Notes under the pieces: model-generated
The model's database searches: none
The model's input: only the letters and a program-made list of their open reading frames with translations
What the model was told of the DNA's origin: nothing
NCBI RefSeq assembly: GCF_000972705.2
Contig: NZ_LATL02000158.1
Span: 1 to 9,709, forward strand
Direction of reading: 5' to 3'
Source: Limnoraphis robusta CS-951
Lineage (GTDB): Bacteria > Cyanobacteriota > Cyanobacteriia > Cyanobacteriales > Microcoleaceae
DNA: 9,709 nt
Program-made: the position numbers and the translations under genes
Shown here: positions 1 through 5,900 of the stretch, one piece after another
Position numbering within the stretch: position 1 is the stretch's first letter
How the letters are laid out: each line of letters opens with the position of its first letter

Positions 1-220
1 CCCGCCCTCATCGTTATTTTGTAGGGGCGGGTTCCGCGAAAATCTATGTGTTCTCAGCAACAAGATTAATAAACCCGCCCTCATCGTTATTTTGTAGGGG
101 CGGGTTCGCTCAAAAATCTATGTGTTCTCAGCAACAACATCAATAAACCCGCCCTCATCGTTATTTTGTAGGGGCGGGTTCCGCGAAAATCTATGTGTTC
201 TCAGCAACAACATCAATAAA
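1..220. repeat. Tandem array of three 73/74-bp GC-hairpin repeats
   Basis: Three near-identical units lie head to tail at 1-73, 74-147 and 148-220. Each begins CCCGCCCTCATCG, reaches TGTAGGGGCGGGTT, and ends in an A/T-rich tail around CAGCAACAACATCAATAAA. CCCGCCC at the start of each unit can pair with GGGCGGG about 17 nt later (1-7 with 25-31). GGGCGGGTT can also pair with the AACCCGCCC of the next unit, so the array can fold in more than one way. Copies 1 and 3 share the stretch after the hairpin (TTCCGCGAAAATC), while copy 2 reads TTCGCTCAAAAATC; copy 1 has AAGATT where copies 2 and 3 have AACATC. No convincing gene lies here. The array is downstream of aar on the opposite strand. Confidence 0.95.
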
Positions 221-331
221 CCCGCCCAACCCATTAACCGTTTTTTCCATACTACAGGGATCACCGCCAGAGGGGCGGGTTTATGTCGGTTACGTGTTAG
301 AAACATACATCTAGGTGGAACCCGCCCCTAC
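218..331. repeat. Degenerate extension of the GC-hairpin repeats
   Basis: A fourth AAACCCGCCC starts at 218, but the sequence after it differs from the tandem units. It is followed by AGGGGCGGGTTT (271-282) and AACCCGCCCCT (319-329), which form an 11-bp inverted repeat with a loop of roughly 37 nt. This lies about 20 bp beyond the aar stop codon, so in the aar transcript it would form a 3'-end stem-loop. It lacks a following U-run, so it is not called as an intrinsic terminator. The AACCCGCCCCTACA motif is the same as in the repeats at the right edge of the window. Confidence 0.8.
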
Positions 332-348
332 AATACGGGTGACTCTCC

Positions 349-1374
349 TTAGAGGGAAAGCAACAAGGGCCGGAAGCCATGTTTAACGGAAACTTTACCA
401 ATCAAATCCATTTTGTCAACAGTAATTTGATTGCGTCCCCAAGAAAAATTGGTGTAAATTTTTTCAAATTCTAACAACATCGATTCCGCAAAACAGGCAA
501 ACAGTTGACGGGCGGGGACTTGCATATTGACAATTTTCATAATTTTCCAGTCAATATCAAGGGAATGTTCAACAATACCGCCTTCTAAAATGTGAACGCC
601 GGGATGTTGAATTTTGGTTGCCATATTCTTGGGATAACCGCCATCGATCAGCAAACAAGGTTGCTGCAAGGTGTTGGGATCGATTTCTATACCTTTTGCC
701 ATACTCGCCACCCAAACCACAACATCAGCCAGGGGAAGCGCTTCTTCTAGCCCTAAGATTTTACCCCGTCCGAGTTCTCCTTGCAGGTTTTGTAGACGTT
801 CGCGATCGCGAGCAATTAGTAACAATTCTCCCACCTGAGTCCGTTGGTTGAGCCAACGACAGACAGCGCTGCCAATATCACCTGTAGCCCCACAAACGGC
901 GACTGTCGCATTCGATAAGTCTATGCCCAACTTCGGCGCCATCTGTTCAACTTGACGACAGATAATATAGGCGGTGTGGGTGTTTCCAGTGGTAAAGCGT
1001 TCAAACTCTAGCTTGATGTTGCGGACTTGCCGGATTTTATCCAAATTAAAATTTTCAAAAATAATGGAGGAGAATCCGCCCAAGGCAGTTATATTAATGC
1101 CATGTTTTTGAGCATGAGCCATCGCGTTAATGATCTTGCGTGTCGCGGCTTTAATACGACGACTGGCTAACATTTCGGGCAGAAAACAGGATTCGACATA
1201 GCGGCCTTCAATCACTTGGCCTGTAACGCTTGTCACCTTAATTTCATCCACAATTTGGGGCGGCGCACTGCACCAAAAATCCAACCCTTGATCGGCGTAT
1301 TCTGGATAGCCCAAGTCTTTTGCAACCAACTGGGCGTGTTCCAAACTTGTCAGATGACCAATTAAACCAAACAT
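349..1374 (-). CDS. aar: Long-chain acyl-[acyl-carrier-protein] reductase (AAR)
   Basis: This 341-residue soluble enzyme reduces fatty acyl-ACP to a fatty aldehyde with NADPH, the first step of cyanobacterial alkane synthesis. The length and the N-terminus [15 protein letters not shown] are as expected for the cyanobacterial family. A nucleotide-binding Rossmann motif, [11 protein letters not shown], lies at residues 158-168. Cys294, in LFACFAES, falls at the same position as the catalytic cysteine that forms the acyl-enzyme in the Synechococcus elongatus enzyme. The gene follows ado on the same strand after 187 bp, the usual order. The ATG start is supported by the conserved N-terminus; the Shine-Dalgarno is weak (ACGGA close to the start). 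A HIP1 octamer lies inside the gene at 802-809. Recognition of the family is secure; activity is inferred from intact residues. Confidence 0.97.
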   Translation of the reverse strand: MFGLIGHLTSLEHAQLVAKDLGYPEYADQGLDFWCSAPPQIVDEIKVTSVTGQVIEGRYVESCFLPEMLASRRIKAATRKIINAMAHAQKHGINITALGGFSSIIFENFNLDKIRQVRNIKLEFERFTTGNTHTAYIICRQVEQMAPKLGIDLSNATVAVCGATGDIGSAVCRWLNQRTQVGELLLIARDRERLQNLQGELGRGKILGLEEALPLADVVVWVASMAKGIEIDPNTLQQPCLLIDGGYPKNMATKIQHPGVHILEGGIVEHSLDIDWKIMKIVNMQVPARQLFACFAESMLLEFEKIYTNFSWGRNQITVDKMDLIGKVSVKHGFRPLLLSL

Positions 1375-1455
1375 AGTCCGTCACTACACTTTAGATAGAT
1401 TTTAGATTTTAACTTGACCTGGGGCTGGATGTCGGTGAGGGTGCGATCGCTTGAC

Positions 1456-1531
1456 CTCTGACCAACCAGAGTCGAGGATGATGAGATAGTGGATCATTGA
1501 GTCTGAAAACCTCCGAGTTCCTCGTCTCTGG
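1456..1531 (-). promoter_or_regulatory. Inverted repeat between ado and aar; possible attenuator
   Basis: In the 187-bp gap, CCAGAGTCGAGG (1466-1477) is complementary to CCTCGTCTCTGG (1520-1531) at 11 of 12 positions, with a 42-nt spacer. A second, smaller hairpin, CTCTG (1456-1460) with CAGAG (1467-1471), uses part of the same arm, so the two structures exclude each other. In the ado-to-aar transcript the larger stem would form first, shortly after the ado stop codon. No U-run follows, so a plain intrinsic terminator is unlikely. The rest of the gap holds a HIP1 site (1443-1450) and A/T-rich sequence ahead of aar in which I cannot pick a promoter with confidence. Any regulatory role is inference. 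Confidence 0.4.
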
Positions 1532-1561
1532 CCGTTTTTAGAGTCCCATTGATTTGAGGAT

Positions 1562-2257
1562 TTAGACGCCTTTGAGACCGTAGGCAGACATCCGCATGAT
1601 GTCTCGGGTTGTGAACCCAATATTGCTCAGGGCTTCGCCGTAAGCAATCATAAAGTCCTCAACGAGAGCATCTTTTTCCATGCCCAAAATCTCTGCATCA
1701 TTTTCAACTTCGTTGAGCATTTTCCAGACTAAAGGTAAGTTCTGGGCGTTAGCTTCTTCGAGTTCAGCTTTAGACTCCTCAAAATGAGCTTTGAGCCATT
1801 CCTCACCAAAGTTGAGGTGCATATACTCGTCTTTGACGACTCCTTCGGTGATTTTGCGAGCAAAGGGGTCAGCAACCGGGATATAGATGTTGTAAGCTGC
1901 GATCGCAAAGCTTTCGATAATCAAAGATTGAATCAGCAAACAAGTAACAACCTTTCCATCGGCGGCTGCGGCTTGGAAATTCTGATGCAATGGGCTAAAG
2001 AACTGGCGGGCAAACTCCATATCGGGAGTCACGTCCAGATTGCGACCACAGGCTTGGAATCCCTTCATGTGACGGTTTTCCATCTTCGAGAGACGCACTA
2101 ACTCGTCTTTTTCATCCGGTAACATTTCACCCAGCTTGATGTAGTTATCGTGGGCTTCTTGCTCTCCCTCGATCACAATCGCATTAATTCGGCTGTAGGC
2201 ATCTTTGTAAGTATTGGTATTAAAGTCGATTTCTGCAATGGCTTCAAGCTGTGGCAT
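1562..2257 (-). CDS. ado: Aldehyde-deformylating oxygenase (ADO, aldehyde decarbonylase)
   Basis: This 231-residue ferritin-like di-iron enzyme converts Cn fatty aldehydes to Cn-1 alkanes plus formate, using O2 and external electrons, and takes its substrate from AAR. All six di-iron ligands of the family are present and fall at the same numbers as in the Synechococcus elongatus protein: Glu32, Glu60 and His63 (in MENRH), Glu115 (in IIES), Glu144 and His147 (in DEYMH). The length is normal, and the start MPQLEA is typical and preceded by GAGGAG, 11 nt upstream. The gene is first of the ado-aar pair. A HIP1 octamer lies at 1899-1906. There is no signal peptide or membrane helix. Family assignment is secure; catalytic competence is inferred from the full ligand set. 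Confidence 0.98.
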   Translation of the reverse strand: MPQLEAIAEIDFNTNTYKDAYSRINAIVIEGEQEAHDNYIKLGEMLPDEKDELVRLSKMENRHMKGFQACGRNLDVTPDMEFARQFFSPLHQNFQAAAADGKVVTCLLIQSLIIESFAIAAYNIYIPVADPFARKITEGVVKDEYMHLNFGEEWLKAHFEESKAELEEANAQNLPLVWKMLNEVENDAEILGMEKDALVEDFMIAYGEALSNIGFTTRDIMRMSAYGLKGV

Positions 2258-2268
2258 AGATTTACTAG

Positions 2269-2286
2269 CTCCTCATTATCAATGAG
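2269..2286 (-). promoter_or_regulatory. ado Shine-Dalgarno overlapped by a small palindrome
   Basis: On the minus strand GAGGAG (2274 down to 2269) is a strong Shine-Dalgarno 11 nt before the ado ATG, slightly farther than usual. A palindrome, CTCATT-ATC-AATGAG (plus strand 2272-2286), overlaps its first half, so in mRNA a 6-bp stem could cover GAG of the Shine-Dalgarno. The stem is short and mostly A-U, and control of translation by it is inference. Confidence 0.4.
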
Positions 2287-2294
2287 TTCAATCA

Positions 2295-2361
2295 GTTTAT
2301 TTTGACCTGTTTTAGCTCCTGAGCGGCCTTATACGGATTTCAGGAGTTCGTTTATTTTGAC
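2295..2361 (-). promoter_or_regulatory. Repeated 12-mer upstream of ado, with possible -10
   Basis: The 12-mer GTCAAAATAAAC (minus-strand reading) occurs twice upstream of ado, at 2295-2306 and 2350-2361. The starts are 55 bp apart, about five helical turns, and each copy is followed by GAACTC after 0 or 5 extra bases. A TATAAG hexamer (minus strand, about 2327-2332) lies between the copies and could be a -10, but there is no good -35 at the right distance. The arrangement could be an operator pair or a remnant of local duplication; the sequence does not decide. Confidence 0.35.
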
Positions 2362-2411
2362 AGAAGCTGAGATATTGACGATATCGAGTTCGCCCAGAAT
2401 TGGGGACGTTC

Positions 2412-2612
2412 TCAGATTGTGTTTGATCTCAACCGCTTAGTGTAACGCTTCGGATCGCGTTTTTCTGGTGTCCAGTTCTTCAACTTCTCTAGAAATGATT
2501 TGGCGCTAACGCCTGAGCCTTGTTGATTTGATCGCCATCTTGGGAGAGGATTAAAACAACACTCGACGTTTATTGACCTGGCATCACTCCCGCTTAGGAG
2601 GAAATACTGAAC
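2412..2612 (-). pseudogene. Possible eroded coding remnant upstream of ado
   Basis: The minus strand is open from the stop at 2613-2615 to the stop at 2412-2414 (66 codons) but has no ATG or GTG in frame. The C-terminal part reads like a real protein: KSFLEKLKNWTPEKRDPKRY followed by TKRLRSNTI. A second frame upstream is also open and protein-like, reading ILSQDGDQINKAQALAPNH near 2500-2570, which would fit a frameshifted, start-less relic. I do not recognise a family. It may equally be chance, since A/T-poor spacer can stay open over this length. It is the only gene-like signal in the 496-bp gap between ado and the permease gene. Confidence 0.2.
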
Positions 2613-2682
2613 CTATAGTTACTTTACCTATTTAAGCGAAGATTTGGCTAATTTTATCCTCATCTCAAGAGGGTAGGGTGCG

Positions 2683-2711
2683 TTGATCGAGCAAAATTGC
2701 AGCTTTTATAA
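2683..2711 (+). promoter_or_regulatory. Sigma-70-type promoter for the MalG-type permease gene
   Basis: TTGATC (2683-2688) and TTATAA (2706-2711) are separated by exactly 17 bp, close to the TTGACA/TATAAT consensus. Transcription would start near 2718, giving a leader of about 36 nt before the ATG at 2754. Just upstream is GGGTAGGGTGCGTTG, a phrase common in cyanobacterial spacers. Confidence 0.6.
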
Positions 2712-2753
2712 GTTTCGCTTAATTCTTTCGCCTACACACCTGAGACAAGACTT

Positions 2754-3572
2754 ATGGGAAAATTGATGCAATCCTCAAAATTTCTCCTGTGGCTGAGTTT
2801 AGCGTTGTTGTCGCTGGGGGCGGTGCTGGTACTTCTCCCCTTGGTGATTGTTGTACTGACTTCGTTATCGGACGTGGGTTCGGCTGAAAACCCTGGCAAA
2901 TTTACGCTGGCTTTTTATCGAGAAGCTTGGCAACGGGGTAACTTTTTGTTAGCTTTTGCTAATTCTACTTTAGTTGCGCTTGCGGTTACAGGATTTCAGA
3001 TGATCACTTCGGCTTTAGCGGGTTATGCCCTGGCTCGTTTAAGGTTTCGTGGACGACAGGCAGTTTTATTGATTGTTTTAACAACTCTAATTATACCCTT
3101 TCAGTTGTTGGTTATTCCAATTTTTATGGTTCTCAAGTGGGGAGATCTGATCAATACCTACTGGGCTTTAATTTTACCGACGGCTGTCAATGGGTTTGGA
3201 ATTTTTCTGCTTCGTCAATATTTCCTAACCATTCCTGTAGAATTGGAGGAAGCTGCTGCTCTCGATGGGGCGAATCGTTGGCAGATTTTGTGGCAGGTGA
3301 TTCTTCCCTGTGCTAAACCTGCATTGGTGACGCTGTTTTTGTTTACCTTTATTGGCGAGTGGAATGATTTGTTTAAGCCTTTGGTTTTTACAACTCGACC
3401 TGAACTGAAAACCGTGCAGTTAGCTTTAGCTGAGTTTCAAGAACAGTTTACCAGTAGTTGGTCTTTAATGATGGCGGCGGTTGTGATTTCGACTTTGCCT
3501 GTTGTGGTGTTATTTCTCATCGGTCAGCGTCAGTTTATTCGGGGTATTGCGGCTACGGGAATTAAAAACTAA
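2754..3572 (+). CDS. Sugar ABC transporter permease, MalG type (CUT1)
   Basis: This 272-residue inner-membrane protein is one of the two channel-forming subunits of a binding-protein-dependent carbohydrate importer. About six membrane helices are apparent, the first at about 9-37 and others near 72-97, 103-127, 136-156, 190-210 and 238-257. The cytoplasmic EAA loop that docks on the ATPase is clear at residues 162-186: EEAAALDGA, then VILP. The C-terminus IRGIAATGIKN is typical of MalG-like proteins (FVxGxxxGAVKG pattern). The start at 2754 follows a good promoter; a second ATG at 2766 is possible, and neither has a strong Shine-Dalgarno. The partner is likely the MalF-type permease at 7594-8499. 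The substrate cannot be told from the sequence; sugars, sugar alcohols or compatible solutes are all possible. Confidence 0.9.
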   Translation: MGKLMQSSKFLLWLSLALLSLGAVLVLLPLVIVVLTSLSDVGSAENPGKFTLAFYREAWQRGNFLLAFANSTLVALAVTGFQMITSALAGYALARLRFRGRQAVLLIVLTTLIIPFQLLVIPIFMVLKWGDLINTYWALILPTAVNGFGIFLLRQYFLTIPVELEEAAALDGANRWQILWQVILPCAKPALVTLFLFTFIGEWNDLFKPLVFTTRPELKTVQLALAEFQEQFTSSWSLMMAAVVISTLPVVVLFLIGQRQFIRGIAATGIKN

Positions 3573-3660
3573 CGTTGAAATTGAATAAAAAAATAATGCC
3601 ACCTTTCGAGCAGCAATTCTAACGAACTTTTGACAACTGACTGCGTTTGTCTCTCCAGTT

Positions 3661-4068
3661 TTAACTGATGTAAGACTTTTTCCGCCAAGATTTACCCAGA
3701 TTGATCACCGTAGCGGTTACAATCTCAATCAGCTTTAATAAGCTGCTTGAATGAGCGATTGTCCAAATATTAACCGCTAAACACAAGCTCCCTAAAGCCA
3801 GTAAAATGTAGGTGGGCATCATTACCACCCCAATACTAAACCAACTGTAAACGTGCAGTAGCATCAGCACAGCATAAAAGCTTGCAAATCCTATCATTAA
3901 CCGCACTTTAACCGCAGAGTATCTCATCCCTGTAAAAACCAAGGTTTGCAGAGTTGCCAGCACATTGGCGGGAACTAGAAACGCACAAATGGTCAGACAA
4001 TTGGCACGGGAAAACTCAGCAATTGCATTAATATCTACTAGCATCTTTGTGTAACTCAGTGAAATCAT
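3661..4068 (-). CDS. Hypothetical membrane protein, three predicted helices
   Basis: This 135-residue protein is of unknown function. Three hydrophobic segments are clear: about 25-47 (ICAFLVPANVLATLQTLVF), 56-78 and 81-105. The C-terminal tail is basic (KSWRKKSYIS) and probably cytoplasmic. Before the first helix lies FSRANCLTICAFLVP, a cysteine-containing stretch that looks like the conserved part of a cyanobacterial family, but I cannot name it. The start at 4066-4068 has no Shine-Dalgarno; Met9 (4042-4044) is an alternative. It is convergent with the permease gene to its left (88 bp between stops, no clear terminator) and lies 61 bp downstream of the 39-residue membrane protein on the same strand, so the two may be co-transcribed. 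Confidence 0.7.
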   Translation of the reverse strand: MISLSYTKMLVDINAIAEFSRANCLTICAFLVPANVLATLQTLVFTGMRYSAVKVRLMIGFASFYAVLMLLHVYSWFSIGVVMMPTYILLALGSLCLAVNIWTIAHSSSLLKLIEIVTATVINLGKSWRKKSYIS

Positions 4069-4129
4069 TAACAGATTAACTTTACAGATGTTTTGGGTTT
4101 GATTTCTGACATCTCGTTAACATTTTTGC

Positions 4130-4249
4130 TTACTTATCTTTATTCAAACCACTCGTCCAAATATTGGTGAACATCATAACCATTCCCCCAACAAAAATCA
4201 CAATTGCCAGTCCACCAAAAATTACATTTTCCCAATCTATCGTTTCCAT
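4130..4249 (-). CDS. Small single-helix membrane protein, 39 residues
   Basis: A short reading frame starts at ATG 4249-4247 and ends at TAA 4132-4130. The product begins METIDWENVIF, has one hydrophobic helix at about residues 9-31 (GGLAIVIFVGGMVMM), and ends in WTSGLNKDK. A Shine-Dalgarno, GGAG, sits 4 nt before the ATG. The acidic N-terminus, single helix and lysine-ended tail resemble the very small accessory subunits of photosynthetic and respiratory membrane complexes, but I do not recognise it as any named Psb, Psa, Pet or Ndh subunit. A longer frame overlapping on the same strand (4140-4358) is compositionally poor and is judged a shadow. It lies upstream of the three-helix protein with a 61-bp gap. 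Existence is likely; function is unknown. Confidence 0.6.
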   Translation of the reverse strand: METIDWENVIFGGLAIVIFVGGMVMMFTNIWTSGLNKDK

Positions 4250-4422
4250 AAAGCTCCGATTTAGATCTACACCGATTTACCGTAGCACAAATACTTAGCA
4301 TCTGTGATCGCTTTCCCGCAGCTACACAGCCAGACTCAACAGAGGCGAATGTTCTCAAGTTCCAGCACTTCTAGCCAATTCATCCCCGAACTATCGATTT
4401 TAAGTTTGTAACGTATCTTAAT

Positions 4423-4600
4423 TTGACATCCTCCCCACCCTGCTGACGCTGAGGGTAGGGATTCCCATCATCACTGACAGGGTTTCCTGGTTCGTCGAGC
4501 AACCTTGCTTGTCTGAGTTTCCACCTTCAAGTAGCGGGTCATCTCATCCCCAGGCGTTACTTTCCGAGTGCCCCTCGGTAGTTGAGCATTACCTTGTAAT
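4423..4600 (-). ncRNA. Predicted omega-RNA (reRNA) of TnpB, 3' boundary at the right end
   Basis: In IS605-type elements the guide RNA for TnpB is made from the 3' end of tnpB plus the right end, and its guide is the flanking DNA just outside. Here the right end after the tnpB stop (4471) has a 9-bp stem, CCCCACCCT (4433-4441) with AGGGTAGGG (4452-4460), allowing one G-U pair, with loop GCTGACGCTG. The scaffold should end at the TCAA tip (4426 to 4423). The guide would then start with ATTAAGATACGTTACA, read leftward from 4422. The 5' limit near 4600 is only a guess from the size of known examples. Confidence 0.5.
4433..4460. repeat. Right-end hairpin of the IS element
   Basis: CCCCACCCT (4433-4441) and AGGGTAGGG (4452-4460) form a 9-bp stem with one mismatch or wobble around the loop GCTGACGCTG. 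The stem is 7 nt from the TTGA tip. This is where subterminal hairpins recognised by TnpA and forming part of the omega-RNA scaffold are found in the IS200/IS605 family. Confidence 0.7.
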
Positions 4601-5688
4601 GCCTTCATCAAAATGTTGATGGCAGCGTTTGTGTCACGGTCATCTAAATAACCGCATTGCGGACATTTATGTGTGCGCGTGGACAAGGATTTCTTAACTT
4701 CGGAACCACAGTTAGAGCAATTTTGAGAAGTGTAATGAGGTGCAACAGCTATCACTGGCACATCAAACACTTTCCCAAAATACTCCAACCACTGTCTAAA
4801 CAATGTCCAACTAGCATCAGATATTGATTTAGCTAAATTGTGGTTCTTAACCATATTCCGCACTTTTAGATCTTCAATGGCTACCAAGTCTGCCGACAGG
4901 ATAAGCGCCCTTGCAGTCTTTACCGCAAAGTCTTTACGCCGCCTTGATATCTTGAGATGCGTTCTACCTAACTTTTTAATGGCTTTAAGTCGATTTCTTG
5001 ACCCTTTAGTTCGACGAGAAACACGTTTTTGTGCGCGTTTTAAAGACTTCTCGGCTTTTCTCAAGAACCTTGGGTTTTCTATTTTATTACCATCAGAGTC
5101 GGTATAGAAATGATTTAAACCAACATCTATGCCTACCATCCGATTAGTGGGGTTATGTTGCTCTTTTCGTTCTTGGTTGATAGAGAACTGAACGTAATAT
5201 CCATTAGCTCGACGCACAACACTCACTCGCTTAATCTGCTTTTTTTGATAAAAATGCAAATCGCGAGTTCCCCACATTCTAAATGTTCCAGCTTTGAAAC
5301 CATCCCTAAATGTAATGGTTAATCGGTCATCCGACAACACCCAGCCATCAACTTTGTACTCGACTGAGCCATGAGTTTGATGTTTTTTAAAACGTGGGAA
5401 GCCTTTCTTCCCCGGAACCTTTTTCTTGCAATTATCAAAGAATCTAGCAATGGCACTCCATGCCCTTTCTGCACTGGCTTGACAGGCTTGCGCTGAAAGT
5501 TTTTTGCACCATTCAAATTGTTCTCTGAGTATTTTGCAATACTTGTTCAAATCATACCTGTTGACCCTTTTGTTATCCATCCAGTACCGAAGGCAACTAT
5601 TACGAACAAAAAGGGCGGTACGAATCATTTCGTCCAAGATGGCGTACTGCTCAGATGTTCCTCGTAATTTGGCTTCAAATACTAACAT
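4471..5688 (-). CDS. tnpB: RNA-guided endonuclease TnpB, IS200/IS605 family
   Basis: This 405-residue protein is the OrfB/TnpB nuclease of the transposon, the relative of Cas12 that cuts DNA under guidance of an RNA made from the element's right end. It is about as long as ISDra2 TnpB (408). An N-terminal helical and wedge-type part (about 1-180) is followed by a RuvC domain with all three acidic residues: Asp188 (in GIDVG), Glu272 (in AIEDL) and Asp352 (in DRDTNAA). A four-cysteine zinc finger lies between the last two: CSNC (Cys324, Cys327) and CPQC (Cys342, Cys345). A basic tail ends in RRTRKPCQ. No frameshift or internal stop is present, so it should be active. The start ATG lacks a clear Shine-Dalgarno. 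TnpA is absent from the window. Confidence 0.96.
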   Translation of the reverse strand: MLVFEAKLRGTSEQYAILDEMIRTALFVRNSCLRYWMDNKRVNRYDLNKYCKILREQFEWCKKLSAQACQASAERAWSAIARFFDNCKKKVPGKKGFPRFKKHQTHGSVEYKVDGWVLSDDRLTITFRDGFKAGTFRMWGTRDLHFYQKKQIKRVSVVRRANGYYVQFSINQERKEQHNPTNRMVGIDVGLNHFYTDSDGNKIENPRFLRKAEKSLKRAQKRVSRRTKGSRNRLKAIKKLGRTHLKISRRRKDFAVKTARALILSADLVAIEDLKVRNMVKNHNLAKSISDASWTLFRQWLEYFGKVFDVPVIAVAPHYTSQNCSNCGSEVKKSLSTRTHKCPQCGYLDDRDTNAAINILMKALQGNAQLPRGTRKVTPGDEMTRYLKVETQTSKVARRTRKPCQ

Positions 5689-5712
5689 GGATGTTTCAAC
5701 GCTATGTCGGAT

Positions 5713-5742
5713 ATCTTAAACATAGGATACAAGGATTGTAAA
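5713..5742 (-). promoter_or_regulatory. Possible tnpB promoter
   Basis: On the minus strand TTTACA (5742-5737) and TAAGAT (5718-5713) are 18 bp apart, giving a start near 5706 and a leader of about 18 nt before the tnpB ATG. The -35 overlaps one arm of the left-end hairpin. A short stem, CTATGT (5702-5707) with ACATAG (5720-5725), also encloses the -10. The match to consensus is modest. Confidence 0.3.
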
Positions 5743-5773
5743 AAAGCGAGTACATTGAGTACCCGTTTTTTAC
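5738..5773. repeat. Left-end hairpin of the IS element
   Basis: A-run and T-run arms, AAAAAGCGAGTAC (5741-5753) and GTACCCGTTTTTT (5759-5771), pair around the loop ATTGA with one mismatch and one wobble. Because both strands end in T-runs, it could also act as a bidirectional terminator, shielding tnpB from outside transcription. Position ahead of tnpB fits a subterminal left-end hairpin of IS200/IS605 elements. Confidence 0.55.
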
Positions 5774-5900
5774 TGAGGGGAGTCCATGTACCCCCACCCT
5801 ACTTCACTTCGTTCCGTTGAGCATGGGGTTCTATTGCTCCCCCAAACCCCCACGCTTGGATAGAAGAAGGTAGACTTGACAAAACAGGCAGGAAATGAGT

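Larger units (their letters stand above)
4423..5875 (-). mobile_element. IS200/IS605-type element carrying only tnpB
   Basis: The element consists of tnpB, a right end with a hairpin and the terminal sequence GGATGTCAA, and a left end rich in palindromes. No tnpA transposase is present, so it is a tnpB-only (IS1341-like) unit that would need TnpA in trans. On the plus strand the right end starts TTGACATCCTCCCC at 4423, a tip common in cyanobacterial members. The left limit is uncertain; 5875 is chosen only because TTGACA recurs at 5876-5881, which would match a TCAA target on the minus strand. AGGGTGGGG occurs near both ends. The spacer 5689-5894 holds the left-end hairpin, a possible tnpB promoter and G/C-runs, but no other gene. 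Confidence 0.7.

Noticed and set aside
1..331. CRISPR array, suggested by regularly spaced copies near the left edge
   Set aside because: The 73/74-bp units are contiguous and nearly identical throughout. There are no unique spacers between short repeats and no cas genes.
122..352. Open reading frames on both strands through the left repeats
   Set aside because: They are made of the repeat sequence itself and read through hairpin arms. There is no ribosome-binding site and no protein-like composition.
1402..1620. 72-codon minus-strand frame across the ado-aar gap
   Set aside because: It overlaps the end of ado in another frame and has low-complexity Ser/Arg/His composition without a ribosome-binding site.
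2302..2334. Rightward promoter TTGACC with TTATAC
   Set aside because: The spacer is about 21 bp, too long for a sigma-70 promoter, and the segment lies in the ado leader.
3573..3660. Terminator between the convergent permease and three-helix protein genes
   Set aside because: No stem followed by a T-run could be found on either strand; only an A-run near 3587-3593 is seen.
4140..4358. 72-codon minus-strand frame rich in Cys and Trp
   Set aside because: It overlaps the 39-residue membrane protein in a shifted frame, has an unlikely composition, and no Shine-Dalgarno; the shorter frame is better supported.
4838..5107. Plus-strand frame antisense to tnpB
   Set aside because: It is fully inside an intact, clearly recognised tnpB on the other strand and has no features of its own.
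5876..5881. TTGACA as an outward -35 driving the HCF173-like gene
   Set aside because: A -10 at 17 bp would fall inside the coding start, and no suitable hexamer is present there.
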